Notes: generated by a model from the letters alone, not told the origin. Counted from the first letter of the stretch, positions 1-12,210 are shown. The stretch: 64,000 nucleotides of DNA from Phorcus lineatus (GCA_921293015.1 OV121086.1:28940254-29004253), one strand, 5' to 3'. Numbers and translations: made by a program.

Positions 1-145
1 GAGTGAATATTGCAGAAATGAGATTTTGATATGTTTCCGTGTATTTTTTAATCGGTTTATAATGAACATTCAATTTCTATAGATACTATTTCAAAGTTTT
101 CATGTTAATAAATAATGGTTGTTTTAATTTGACTTATTCCTGCAG

Positions 146-3100
146 GAGTGGGATGCCCCAGACTTCACAGTAAAGTTTGGAGTGGAGAGCGTTCACCTGG
201 ACAGCTGGGTGAGGAAGAAGCAGTACGATACCTTCTGTGACCTGCTCACCTCCGGCATCAACCACCATCTACAGGTATGTACAACTGGTCAGAAGCTACA
301 CATCTTCCACGACAAGGCAATGCTGGCGTGTTACACCAGACATTAAACCTGACAAATGAGCCATGAATAGAGGATCCTAGCAGCCCCCTTTTAATAGTAT
401 TTTATTAAACAAGTTAATCACTTTGTACTTAATCATTCACAAGTTTAATAAGACTAGTATTAAATGGTGGGAAGTTCAGTATTTTGTTAACTCTCCCATA
501 AAAATCTAGCATAATTTGCCTACTGTGTACTGAAACTAACATTTTTGCGACATTGCCGAGTCAAATTACGCACTTGTGTGACCTCCTGAGTGTTGTACTA
601 GTTTGATTGTGAGGTATAAAATTACATAGCAGTATCATACACGTGCAAGTAATAAACACAAGGTTATTATACCCCCGCCTTACAGCGTAAGCGGGGGTAT
701 ATAGCGTTCATTCTGTCCGTCCGTCCGTCTGTCTGTCTGTCCGTCTGTCCGTCCGTCACAAATCTTTGTCCGGAGCATATCTCCTAAACTATACATGCTA
801 GCTTCACCAAACTTCATACACTTATCAACCATGATCCCTCGATGTGCCTTTTGAGGGTTAGACTAACAAATGATTTTTATTATACCCCCGCCTTACAGCG
901 TAAGCGGGGGTATATAGCGTTCATTCTGTCCGTCTGTCTGTCTGTCCGTCTGTCCGTCCGTCTCAAAACTTTGTCCGGAGCATATCTCCTAAACTATACA
1001 CGCTAGCTTCACCAAACTTCATACACTTATCAACCATGATCCCTAGATGTGCCTTTTGAGGGTTAGACCAACAAAAGATTTTTATTTTTTGCGGTTTCCA
1101 TGGAAACATGACTAAAACAGTGACTCTATGACCAAGTCCTTTGTCCGGAGCATATCTCCTAAACTATACATGCTAGCTTCACCAAACTTCATACACTTAT
1201 CAACCATGATCCCTAGATGTGCCTTTTAAGGGTTAGACCAACAGTTTATTTTTATTTTTTGCGGTTTCCACTGAAACATGACTAAAACAGCGACTCTATG
1301 ACCAAGTCCTTTGTCCGGAGCATATCTCCTAAACTATAAATGCTAGCTTCACAAAAATTCATACACTTATCAACCATGATCCTTAGATGTGCCTTTTGAG
1401 GGTTAGACCACCAAAAGATTTATATTTTTTGCGGTTTCTATGGAAACATGACTAAAACGGCGAGTCTATGACCAAGTCCTTTGTCCGGAGCATATCTCCT
1501 AATCTATACATGCTAGTTTCACCAAACTTCATACACTTATCAACCATGATCCCTAGATGTGCCTTTTGAGGGTTAGACCACCAAAAGATTTTTATTTTTT
1601 TGCGGTTTCCATGGAAACATGACTAAAACAGCGACTCTATGACCAAGTCCTTTGTCCAGAGCATATCTCCTAAACTATACATGCTAGCTTCACCAAACTT
1701 CATATACTTATCAACCATGATCCCTTGATGTGCCTTTTGAGGGTTAGACCACCAAAAGATTTTTATTTTTTGCGGTTTCTATGGAAACATGACTAAAACA
1801 GCGACTCTATGACCAAGTCCTTTGTCTGGAGCATATCTCCTAATCTATACAAGCTAGCTTCACCAAACTTCATATACTTATCAACCATGATCCCTTGATG
1901 TGCCTTTTGAGGGTTAGACCAACAAATGATTTTTATTTTTTTGCTGTTTCCATGGAAACATGACTAAAACAGTGCATCTAAGACTAAGTCCTTTGTCCAG
2001 AGCATATCTCCTAAACTATAAATGCTAGCTTCACCAAACTTCATACAATTATCAACCATGATCCCTGAGTGAGCTTTTTGAGGGTTAGACCAACAAAGAA
2101 AGCCAGACTATAGTTTGAAGCGGGGGTATGTGAGCTGTGCTCACTTCTTTACTTGTTTTTTGCTGTTTCCATGGAAACATGACTAAAACAGTGACTCTAT
2201 GACCAAGTCCTTTGTCCGGAGCATATCTCCTAAACTATACATGCTAGCTTCACCAAACTTCATACACTTATCAACCATGATCCCTAGATGTGCCTTTTGA
2301 GGGTTAGACCAACAAATGATTTTTATTTTTTGCAGTTTCCATGGAAACATGACTAAAACAGTGACTCTATGACCAAGTCCTTTGTCCGGAGCATATCTCC
2401 TAAACTATACATGCTATCTTCATCAAACTTCATACACTTATAAAACATGATCCCTAGATGTGATTTTGAGGGTTAGACCAACAAATGATTTTTATTTTTT
2501 GCAGTTTCCATGGAAACATGACTTAAACAGTGACAAAGTCCTTTGTACGGAGTATATCTTCATAACTATACATGCTATCTTTACCAAACTTCATACACTT
2601 ATCAACCATGATCCATTGATGTGCCTTTTGAGGGTTAGACCAACAAATGATTTTGATTTTTTTTGCGCTTTCCATGGAAACATGACTAAAACAGTGAATT
2701 TATGACTAAGTCCTTTGTCCGGAGTATATCTTCTAAACCGTACATGCTATCATCACCAAACTTCATACACTTATCCATATTGGTGCGTCTCTTGAGGGTA
2801 AGACCAAAAAATTATTTTTATTTTTTGCGTTTTACATCGAAACGTTACTAAAACAATGACTATCTGACAAAGTGCTTTTTCCTGAGCATATCTCCTAAAC
2901 TATACATGCTAGCTTCAACAAACTTAATACACTTATCAACCATGATCCCTAAGTGAGCTTTTTGAGGGTAAGACCAACAAAGAAAGCCAGACTATAGTTT
3001 GAAGCGGGGGTATGTGAGCTGTGCTCACTTCTTTACTTGTTGACCTTGTTTAACAAGTAATTTTTATTTAAAAGCTTTAATTTTGAACTGATTGATGAAC

Positions 3101-3662
3101 AACTGGGATCAATCAATAGAAGGAAAGTTTTGTCATTGGTCACAACAATTAATATTTGCTCTGTCTTGTTTCAGGAAAATATATTGCTAAGAGAGATATT
3201 TGGTCTTGGAGCTCCCCGCCCTGTTGGAGCTGTACCAGCTCAGAAGCTGACCAAGTTCGAGCGGGTAAATACTGCATTGTTTACATCATCCAGCATAGTT
3301 CAGGCTTAACCGTTATATCTCCAATGGCAGTAAAGTCTAACTTGTCAAATCTACTTCTGTAAGTATTCAATGCTAATTAATGAAAAACTCAAGATTAGAT
3401 TTTGAACTTATAAGTAACAGAGGCGGTCAATATCATGTTTTGAAATTTTAATCTGGATCCTTTTGTTTTTTCTGTTAGTTATAATAGTTGTCAGTTCATC
3501 CTGTTGAAGAAATTGTCTCTAATAATTGATTTATTCAGTTATTTTAGTGAATTTCATGAAATTGTATTTCAGAACATGTATAATGCAGCTGCATTCAAGG
3601 CACGTACGAAAGCTCGCCAGAAGCACAGAGACAAACGCTCAGTGACTGTTAATGGTGTTTGA
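146..3662 (+). CDS. IFRD1: IFRD1/IFRD2 (interferon-related developmental regulator), last three coding exons
   Basis: This is the 3' end of a gene that starts outside the window. Coding exons are 146-274, 3175-3264 and 3573-3662, giving 43, 30 and 29 residues plus a TGA stop. Each is bounded by good AG acceptors and GT donors, and all junctions are phase 0. The peptide matches the conserved C-terminal domain of IFRD proteins, including FGVESVHLDSWVRKKQYDTF, LLREIFGLG and the near-invariant basic tail NAAAFKARTKARQKHRDKRS. Family knowledge: IFRD1 (PC4/Tis7) and IFRD2 are HEAT-like proteins. IFRD1 is a transcriptional co-regulator, and IFRD2 occupies inactive ribosomes. Invertebrates usually have one ancestral gene, so the symbol is approximate. 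The first intron shown is about 2.9 kb and is mostly filled by the tandem-repeat element at 664-3045. Identification is by recognition of the C-terminal motifs. Confidence 0.88.
664..3045 (+). mobile_element. Tandem-repeat-bearing non-autonomous element, Helentron-like/pearl-type, in IFRD intron
   Basis: The left end has a hairpin whose arms are ACCCCCGC and GCGGGGGT, followed by a pyrimidine-rich run of GTCC/GTCT units. The middle has about 13 head-to-tail copies of a roughly 170-bp unit; the landmark TTGTCCGGAGCATATCTCCT recurs near 766, 971, 1141, 1311, 1481, 1652, 1822, 1993, 2212, 2382, 2543, 2715 and 2879. The right end carries GCGGGGGTATGTGAGC, a GTGAGC/GCTCAC hairpin, and then ACTTGTT. 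The left end occurs twice (about 669 and 880) and the right end twice (about 2100-2155 and 3000-3042), so the array is a composite or has been partly duplicated. Class assignment to Helentron-like elements or the bivalve pearl family is inference from architecture. No protein is encoded. Confidence 0.7.
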
Positions 3663-5600
3663 TGCTTGGCCAATCTTAGATTATTTTGTTTGTTTGTGTA
3701 TATTTGTTGAATGTAGAGTCATGACCATGGCAGATTCAGATGTTGACTCTGTTGTCTAGCAATGTTGCCTTGCTGTAGAAACTGTTATGATATGTGATAA
3801 TCTTTGTTTTAAACATCCATGTCTTTTGGAAGAGACCAGTGTTGTTAAAAACCATCTCCACAAAGAAGTACTCTGCAATCTCTTCAAAGTATTACAGGCA
3901 AAGTACAGGTGAATAATGCTTATAAAACTAAAATGTCATTATTAAAAATTGTAAGAATGTATTTGTAGTTCCGACTTATTGTACTATAATTGAGGTTGAA
4001 ATCAGTTGTGATTTAGTAAGGGAAGTAATTGCTGTATTAATCAAAGTGTTACCTGAAAAGTCAATGTTATTTCCCTTTTTATGCTCTTCATCATGGCATT
4101 ATACACCAGTTCTATGACCATTGTACCTCGGTGCTGTTTCACTGGTTCGCCTCGTGATTGCTTTGTGAAATTACACATAGATTGTTTTAGTGCTTTGTTT
4201 GTGGTGTTCAAATACCTGTAGTAATACATAGACTGGCATTCTTAAATGCAAGTCATTGTGAAAACAGAATTTTCTATTCACCGTCACAACCATTTTTTTT
4301 TTAACTTTCTTTTTTTAAGGTAGGTTTTAAATCGTTAAGATTTAGATTGAAACATGTATTAAGGATAAATTAAGAAATCAAAGTTTACCCTTAATGTCAA
4401 AATCAAGGCTGAACAGCATTCTTGGCAGGTTTGCAACTGTGATATGTAACATGATATGTATAATACTGAAAATGTTGGCATTGTACGAAGGCTAAATTTG
4501 TAAATATTCTGATAGCATTTATATGCGCTCTCTGGATACATTGTTAGCAATATGATCATGTGTAGTGATGTCGTTGGTGATTTAGCTTGAAATATTGCGT
4601 TCAGTTTGCATTTTAGTTGCAGCAAGAAGCAGCTGTGACAAACAACAAATCAACAAACTCATTATTTTTGTGCACATGATGATTCAAAATCAAAACATGA
4701 CTTAATAATATTATTTCTAAAGGTAGACTGAAGTGACTTTGATAGTGACATCAACCAAATAATACAATACAAATAGAATGTCAATAATTAGTGCATAGGT
4801 CTATCATGTTGGTCTTGATTCAAATTGTTTTTCATATTTTCATTATGATTTGGTTACACTTGTTACTTATGGTTTGTGTGAGATATCTTTGTGACATCCC
4901 GAGTCTAGTGTTTAAATGGGGAAGTCATTTCAAGGTTATTCATATAATTATATAAATGAAATTTGGTTCTGGTGTAGGGCGAAAATTGCATTTCTGAATA
5001 TTTGTGAAATAGATTGATTCCCTTATGTCCCTGAAATTTTAATGTATGCATGATCTCTAATAAAAGTAAAGTGCTCTCTTTATGAACATGAGGTTGTGGA
5101 ACATACTTTTTCTAATATTCTCCTAATCTACTTTGAAACATTTTGTGTTCATAAAATAACCGGTTCATAATACTTAGCACTTTCAATGAAATGTTCATGA
5201 GGGTATTAAATTTGAAGGTTTTTTGCTTGAGAATGTTTTTATCCATTTTAAATGTACATGACGATAGTGATATATATTCATGAAAATATATATAGATGCT
5301 CTTTTATCTGTTTTATCAATAGTGCATTGCAACCATCAAAATAAAACCTTTTTTGCTCTCATTAAGTGTGTTTGTTGCAAAATGTATGCTGACTCAGGAT
5401 GTGATGTTTTGGTAGCTTCACTATCCCTTAGTTGTATGCCAGCCAGAGCGCTTACATCCTCCTGGTAGGGGCATGATAGCTGGACAGGCGGACAAGTAGA
5501 AGCCAGACAGTATTTGAGCCGCTCTAAAACCTGCTGTCTTTTGCTAACTTTGTCTTTCTTCTGTCTGTTTCCTCAACCTATTTAATCCTTTTCTTCCTGT
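3663..5600 (+). other. IFRD 3' UTR and downstream intergenic DNA
   Basis: After the IFRD stop there is AT-rich non-coding DNA. A canonical AATAAA at 5059-5064 followed by a GT-rich stretch is a plausible polyadenylation signal and would give a 3' UTR of about 1.4 kb. Short open frames on both strands look random. Nothing else is recognisable. Confidence 0.45.
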
Positions 5601-5614
5601 ATGTACGTCCGGAT

Positions 5615-6305
5615 TCTTGTTAACACGATAACTCATGAAGCTTAGCACCTAGAATGTTCATTTTTGGTGACGGCTTTCAGTGGTGAAAGACTCAGACGCC
5701 AGTCGACTTTGGTGACCGTGATGTCATTTTCAAGGTCACCATGACACTTTGACCACTTTCTAATACATTGTTAATGTGATATCCCCTAAAGCTTAGCACC
5801 TATAGGGTTCATATTTGTTGACAGCTTTCAATAGAGGAAGATGCGGACGCACGTCGATATTGGTGACCTTGATGTCATTTTTAAGGTCACCACGACACTT
5901 TGACTACTGTGTATTACATTGTTAACACGATATCCCGTAAAGCTAATCACCTAGAGTGTTTATATTTGACGACAGCCTACAACGGCAGATGACTCGGGCA
6001 CCAGTCGAGTTTGGTGACCTTGACCTCATTTTCAAGGTCACCACGACACTGCCATCACTTTGTAATACATTTTTATCACTATCTCGTAAAGCGTAGCACC
6101 TAGAGTGTTCATAATTGGTGACAGCTTTCAATGGAGGAAGACTCAGATGCCAGTCGTCATTGGTGACCTTGACCTCATTTTCAAGGTCACGACACTTTCA
6201 CCACTTTGTAATACATTGTTAACGCGATACCTGGTAAAGCTTAGCACCTACATATCTCATAACGGCGGGGGACATTGCCATGTTAGTGGCAAACACTTGT
6301 TATTT
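5615..6305 (+). mobile_element. Second tandem-repeat-bearing element, about 150-bp units
   Basis: Four to five diverged copies of a roughly 150-bp unit recur. Each has a TTAACACGATA-like start, then AGCTTAGCACCTA, then TTGGTGACCTTGA, then TCAAGGTCACCACGACACTTT. Units begin near 5619, 5768, 5921, 6066 and 6220. The right end is G-rich (GCGGGGGA), followed by a TTGCCA/TGGCAA hairpin and ACTTGTT. This is the same end design as the element at 664-3045, although the repeat units differ. Non-coding; element class is inferred. Confidence 0.6.
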
Positions 6306-6880
6306 TAATAACGGGAACGATAAAAACATACAATAACAAACAATGTAAACTTGAAGCATTTATACATATACAATATAAAAGATTCAAAATGATAAACAAT
6401 AACTGAAAAACAAGAGAAATATATTGTCATTGGTTTACGAAATTGCATATGACTGCATTTAAATGGATCCCTTAAGACCTAGAAGTGTCAACATATGTTG
6501 TTAGATGACTGAATTAATAATCTTAGTCTGAAGATACCGTCAAATTGTTGGGGTATTACGTACAATAACTGTCTACCCTCATCATAAATTCCTAAACTAA
6601 TGTTTGCCCTAATGCAAGTTTTTTTGGTCCAGAAATGTTATTTACGTATTCTCAGAAAAAGCTTAACTTTGTTGGAAAGTGCGATTTGCACTTTGAGTCA
6701 TGTTTAAACAACACAGTCGCCTTATTAAGCATCCCTGAAACAAATGTGCAATCTATGCATGTGATGTTTATGTGTTATAGTTTGCGCCAGGCAAATCTGT
6801 CGCAAGCACCAGAAGAACACATTATTACAAGGGGTTTGTATAGGAGATTACGACTGGGTTACCTTTATGGAGAGAGAATG
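6306..6880. other. Intergenic, no feature seen
   Basis: AT-rich DNA without convincing coding potential or repeats that I could recognise. A short open frame at 6635-6886 has no recognisable motif and overlaps the start of the SINE relic. Confidence 0.4.
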
Positions 6881-6884
6881 AAAT

Positions 6885-7185
6885 AACATACGGGCGGGCG
6901 GGATAGCGCGACAGCGCAGTTCGAGTACCCCCAGGGGCTCGGCAACTTTGTCTGCAGTAGAGAACTGTTCTACACGCAGTAAGGTTTGGGTGCAATGCTA
7001 CAACGAATTTCAGCGCAGTACCACCCATGGTTCGCTAGTTCCAGCTGTTGCTCGCAGGTTTCACCACAATGCATAGCCACGATAATTTTTGCGGGCTTTC
7101 TCCCTGCCATAACACTAGCAGCCGCGATATAAGTGAAATAATCTTAAACCTCACCTCTCCTCATCTCACCTGCTTTTTGCTCACC
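6885..7185 (+). mobile_element. Old, degraded copy of the tRNA-derived SINE
   Basis: The body matches the three better copies of the same SINE in this window (45319-50561 split, 51939-52254, 53095-53421). It has GGCTCGGCAACTTTGTCTGC, then GTTTGGGTGCAATGCTAC, then GCAATGCATAGCCAC-like and TCTCCCTGC blocks, then a CACCTCACC-type tail. The tRNA-like head is badly worn: the A and B boxes are disrupted (GATAGCGCGACAGCGCAGTTCGAG). No clear target duplication. Confidence 0.7.
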
Positions 7186-7186
7186 A

Positions 7187-7306
7187 TGGCCTCCTTTCAC
7201 AAAGCCCCAAGGTGATCGTAAGTCCTTAAGGTAACCTTAGTGCAATGTTAAAGTATGGGAGTTAAGGTTAACCTTAGTTAAGGTTGCTTTTTTGAAAGCA
7301 GGCCCA
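7187..7306. mobile_element. Short fold-back element, copy 1
   Basis: About 120 bp, sharing the core GGTAACCTTAGTGCAATGTT with the copy at 8840-8960. The ends are imperfect inverted repeats of the type GGGCCT...CAAAGC. It abuts the SINE relic directly. Probably a small MITE-like element; its family is unknown. Confidence 0.5.
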
Positions 7307-8839
7307 GGTCTGAAACTGCTGCACCCTCAAACCTGAAATTTTATAGAAAGGCAACTTGCATCTTAGGAATCAATTTTGTAGATATAGGCATAACCGCCTA
7401 AACATTTTTCCAACTTCTCATAATTGTTGGCAGTGGAGGCTAAATTTTTCAGAATAAGATCGTTGTTATAATTAGACTCGAATTTAGTCTTGACACCTCC
7501 CCAAACCTCTCCCCCTTCAGATCTTGGCATCCCACCCTCATATCTTCTTTAACCTTCTTTCCCAGAAACCATTTATGCAAGGAATCTGACTCCTTTTTTG
7601 CAGAATACCCTCTCTATAGCACGGAGTCTAAGATGTGTAACGATCATTATCTTCCCTAAAATAAAGAGGCGTGCAATTCATGGTGGTTAACCAAAAGCAA
7701 ACCAGTTGACATTGGAGGCTCACATTTTCGATTAACATACGAATGGTGTAACTTTGAGTCAGGTGAGGTCTTCCTCCATCAAAAATGGGCGTGGCAAGGC
7801 ACTCTTGTCTTTTGTCCAAAAATACAAATGTTTGTAATTCTAATTTTTGAGAACGTAATTATTTGCAGTATGGAGTCTAAGATTTGTAAACTGTCCTACC
7901 GTAAAACATAATGTTATGGGTGAGATTTTAAGATACTATGATAAAGCTATGTTTAGATGAGTCCAATTCCCTGCGTTTAGCACGGCAATATAGTTTTAAA
8001 AATGTACACGGCAATTCTATCATTCATGTGGTAAAGATCTTAAAGCTTATGTTACTTCATATATATAAAGTGAAAGTTCAGTCAAGTGCACAAACTTCAT
8101 TGTTAAAAGCGTTGAAATACCGAAATACCTGCTTTGCTTTCAAGAGGTGGTTCCTTATATTTCGCAAGACTGTAAATAGCTCTTTCAAACATTTATTGTA
8201 TATCTTCCTAGAGTGAATGGTCTAAAATAAGGAAACGACACCCTGAACAGTAAGGATTATAGGTGGACACAACAATATCAGTAAAAGAGGCTCGACAACA
8301 AAGCCTAATTGTATTTGTTTCGTCGTCAACCTTAAACTGAAACAATATTTCTAAAAAATAATTGATGAGCTACAAAGCTCTAGTTTGAAGAGCTGCAACC
8401 ATTTTCCTTATTCCAAAACACCCTTAATAATTTAACTGTTCGATCAACCATCTCAGCTGCATTATTTCCAAATTGTGCATGGCTAGTCAAACCATTTCTT
8501 TCGTACTATTTCCACTCTGTTATACAGTAATTACTCTGTGGACAGTTTCCCCTCGTTCTTACAGATTTCCTGGAAGTGAACATGAGCAGCACTCATACCC
8601 TGTCGATATGAACAACTCACTTCATCCTTACCAAAAAGCAATGTGCTATGTAGCACTTATAACAGAGGTTACCTGGTAAGACATGACATGATTAACATCT
8701 GACGGGAGAGAATGTTTTAACTATTGAACAAGTTCCGTAGTGACCCAACAAAAAATGCCGACTCGCATGCCATGCGCTTCTAATGGTTAACTATATTTAG
8801 AAAGGTTACAACGCGTACGTTTTAGTGGTGTTTTATCCC
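7307..8839. other. Intergenic, little seen
   Basis: No recognisable gene. The phrase GGAGTCTAAGAT.TGTAA recurs near 7624 and 7868, which hints at an old partial duplication. Open frames here (for example 7938-8216 and 8473-8679, +) are short and resemble no family I know. Confidence 0.35.
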
Positions 8840-8960
8840 AGGGGCCTTTTCATAAAGCACTAAGATGATCATAAATCACTGAGGTAACCTTAGTGCAATG
8901 TTAAAGAATGGGAGTTCATGTTAAGCTTAGTTAACGTTGCTTTGAGAAAGGAGGCCCATG
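8840..8960. mobile_element. Short fold-back element, copy 2
   Basis: Begins GGGGCCTTTTCATAAAGC and ends GCTTTGAGAAAGGAGGCCC, so the ends are imperfect inverted repeats. The interior contains GAGGTAACCTTAGTGCAATG, shared with the copy at 7187-7306. About 120 bp with no coding capacity. Confidence 0.55.
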
Positions 8961-10590
8961 GGGTATATGCATGGAGCGAAAGCGAATACATTTTAAGGGA
9001 TGTTTCGAAGAACTTTACATACCAACTAAAATGAAGAGTACTTGGCTAAAGAGAGAGTTTTTAACTGATAAACTATTTGCACTTTGTAATTCCACAACAT
9101 GGTAACGACAAATACTGTGTATTGACTGCATATTCACAAATGGTCAAAATCCCAATCATCCAGACTCATCTTCTGTTGATGTCTTGGTCGCAAAAACTCT
9201 GTTACTTTATCATTAGATTCCATTTTGGTAACAATAAAGTCTTTGCTAGTTTGTTTCCTTGTCGACATCTTGTTGAGACACTGGCTGCTTTTGGATAATA
9301 CCTTCGTGAATGCGACTTGCATGATAACCCATCCACGAGGAACAACGATTATGTCTTGACCTTCACTAGCGCAGTCAAATGTAAGCAATCTTTAAAACTT
9401 TTGATACAACACGATTTCATCAAGAGTTTTAATTTCCGCTTGTCAAATATTCTTTCATTTATGTTCCTGTCCAATTTGACGTATATCCAATCATCTTAAT
9501 GGTATTTCGCTGGGTTATTTTAATTGAAGGTAATTGTTCAACTTTCTTTTCTCACCATTCCATATATAGTTCAAAGTTAGACCTGAGCAAATAAAAAAAT
9601 ATTAGTTTGATTTGTTTCTTTATTAGAACTAAAGCACAGCACAGACATAAACATAAATTTAAACAACATTACAATAGAAAATGGCTAACAATGGAGCAAA
9701 GAAGCACAAGCGTTTAAATGTATCAAGATTATCACGTGTTACTCAATAAACACGGGAGTGTCCATCTATGAATTAGATATGAATATTCATATATATATAT
9801 TTTGAATGTAAAATCTCAAAACAAACACCAACATTCGAATATGTCAAAAGAGATATAACAAATACATTTAATATTGACAAATATCGATCATATATCTCTG
9901 ATTACAACAAATTCATGAAATACTGGTCTGTATGTCATTGCCTATTTAGCTAATCTCTTACAACTCCTGTTCAAACCAGAATGATTCTGTAGTATATATT
10001 TATATGAAATGTGTATGTCTATTGTGTTTGAACAAAACAACATGTTTAATATGTTTAATTGTACCAGTTTAAAAGAAATAGAATTATAAAAAAAGATATG
10101 AATATTCAAAGTCAACATAATGTAAAGAGGAATTGAAGTTAGTTAAATACTGATTCTTTCAAAACAAGCAAAAAAGCAAGCAGATATGAGATCATACTTG
10201 CTATCTTTATCCCAGGATAAACAACATATTAACAAAGCTAATAAGAACAGAGGCAAACACATTTATGTTTAATACATGTAATACATGCTCTGACAATGTA
10301 ATTGATACTATTATATTCCTAACGAGATGCCAGGGTCTAACAAAACAAAACGTGTTATTAGTCTTTAGTAAAGAAATAACATTGGAACGTATAACTGATA
10401 ACAACAATGTCTGACGTCAACTTGTTACAATGATTAAACAATAAAATATATTGAGATTTTTTCTGTTCTTAACAAAACCCATGTTTATCTCATCTCCTGA
10501 AGCTTAAAAGTTATACATTATCACTCGTGGTTGCGCTATCCTTGTTGAATGTATATTGATAAATCATCCTGCTACATCAGAATATTTGTC
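8961..10590. other. Intergenic, AT-rich
   Basis: No supported gene. A minus-strand open frame at 9134-9388 (84 codons) has a mixed-charge composition that could be a relic of a coding sequence, but I recognise no family and it has no supporting splice context. Runs of TATATA occur near 9790-9810. Confidence 0.3.
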
Positions 10591-10598
10591 TCCGCCTA

Positions 10599-10783
10599 GC
10601 CCTGATATCCTTCGTCCTAAAACGTTGGTATCGCTTAATATAGCAAGCGAATGAAATGACTCGCATTCAGCAATAGCGGCACAACCCGAATGAGAATTCA
10701 AACAATGTCAATGTAGGCTATAAATAGCCATGAGTAACCAGCCGTAAGTGATACGAGCGTTTTAGGCCGAAGGATATCAGGGT
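10599..10783. mobile_element. MITE with about 40-bp terminal inverted repeats and TA target duplication
   Basis: The left end reads GCCCTGATATCCTTCGTCCT and the right end is its imperfect reverse complement (AGGCCGAAGGATATCAGGGT). Pairing continues inward for about 40 bp with a few mismatches. The element is flanked by TA on both sides (10597-10598 and 10784-10785), as in Tc1/mariner-type insertions. No coding capacity, so non-autonomous. Confidence 0.65.
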
Positions 10784-10789
10784 TAATAC

Positions 10790-10890
10790 CAATAATAAAG
10801 TTCCGAAATGGTACGAAAGGGTAATTTTAGGAGCCATAGTATTAATAAAGTTCCGAAATGGTACGAAAGGGTACATTTAGGAGCCATAAA
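10790..10890. repeat. Two-copy tandem duplication, about 52 bp
   Basis: The phrase AATAAAGTTCCGAAATGGTA followed by CGAAAGGGTA and TTTAGGAGCCATA occurs twice in a row with few changes. Confidence 0.75.
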
Positions 10891-11059
10891 CCTAAATGTG
10901 ATTTTAAAAAATTTTGAAATTTGGAATGGAACTCCTGTAACACCCACTCTCCTATATGTTAGGTTCCCATCGATGCACCTTATACACCTCATCAATATCA
11001 TTTTAAGATTATCTCTTCATGACCAATGACAATAATAAGGACAAAATCAGAAAATGAAC

Positions 11060-11370
11060 TCACTTCATCAAACCTAACTTAAGTCACCAAACGAAATCAC
11101 TTCACCATAACCTGTCACGTCAGTATAAACGTTAATTTCACAATAGACAATAACTTCACCATAACCCGATCCTTCATCATACACAATCCTCAACCATGAA
11201 AGGTTATATCACCATACACTATTACTTTGCAATAGACAACCTCTTCAGCATAAACGTATATTTCACCACACACCATAACTTCACAATAAATAATTCCTTC
11301 AGCATAAACGCTTAATTCACCATATACAATCACTTCATCATAAACAATCCCTTCAGCTTATAGGGGATAT
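11060..11370. repeat. Degenerate minisatellite
   Basis: Diverged units built around CTTCACCATAA, CTTCAGCATAAACG and CAATAGACAA recur across about 300 bp. The period is too blurred to state firmly by eye. Confidence 0.5.
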
Positions 11371-11845
11371 TTGACATTTTTCATCGAATACCATTTTTAT
11401 CTCATTGAGTGAAGTAGAAAAGTTATTTTCACGAGTGGCGCAGCCACGACTGTAAATATATGATTTTCTACTTTTTTCAATCAAATCATTTTAATCAAGT
11501 CATTTGAAAATGAACCAAACAACTTTTTATTCCTAGTACTTTTATGTAATACTCATATAAATGGTATTTTTTCTAATAAATAAGACATGTTTCGTATATA
11601 TATCCGTGTTTGAGAGACCAAATGTTGCTGAATTGGTCAGTAAAAGACATTTTGACAGACAAATTGACAGGACTAAACACTACAAATGTACAAATGTACC
11701 AACATTAGCAACAGCAAAAGCGGTCGATCTCCCCTATAAGACTGCTAGGGGGAAATCCAGCCATTCCATTTTTGTTTATTTAGTCATTCACATTAATACA
11801 GTAAAATCATAGTTTAAAAAAACCATTTTCACTTAAGATGAAAAT

Positions 11846-12055
11846 AGTACGTTTTTGATTAAACGTAATTATTTATACTTACCTGTTGACTAGACCTACT
11901 ATGCCTGCCTCCTCTAGGCATGCTTTATTTCAACCTTATTACCACAGACGAAACTTGAAACAGTGGAGTAAGGGATGCGTAAAATCCCCCTCCAAGGGCG
12001 GTAAGTCAGTGGTCTCGTGACGTCACTCCCAGAAGCCTTCACTCTCCGAACAGGC
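11846..12055 (-). repeat. 3' inverted terminal repeat of the DIRS element
   Basis: Reads as the reverse complement of the opposite end from the block around CTGTTGACTAGACCTACTAT through TTCAACCTTATTACCACAGA to GTGACGTCACTCCCAGAAGC. The outermost bases (ACGTTTTTGATTAAACG) differ from the other end, as is normal for the non-identical DIRS terminal repeats. Confidence 0.88.
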
Positions 12056-12107
12056 CCATAAAAGGCAAGGCAAGACAGACCAAGCGGGGAGGATGGGCGG
12101 GACTAGT

Positions 12108-12210
12108 GCGTAGGTCTAGTCAACAGGTAAGTATAAATAATTACGTTTAATCAAAAACGTACTATTATTTAAATACATATCTGTTGACTAGACCTACTAT
12201 GCCTAGAATT
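12108..12210 (-). repeat. Internal complementary region (circle-junction copy) of the DIRS element
   Basis: On the plus strand this reads through the end of one terminal repeat (ATTACGTTTAATCAAAAACG), the trinucleotide ACT, and then the start of the other (ATTATTTAAATACATATCTG), followed by GACTAGACCTACTATGCC. It is therefore the complement of the joined left and right ends. In the DIRS-1 model this region templates completion of the circular DNA intermediate. Confidence 0.88.

Noticed and set aside
2460-2705. Plus-strand frame in the 170-bp repeat array
   Set aside because: The peptide repeats itself (LRVRPTNDF twice) because it is translated tandem repeat; it is interrupted in neighbouring units.
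664-3045. CRISPR-like array (regular repeats)
   Set aside because: Units are directly adjacent 170-bp copies without unique spacers, in a eukaryotic intron.
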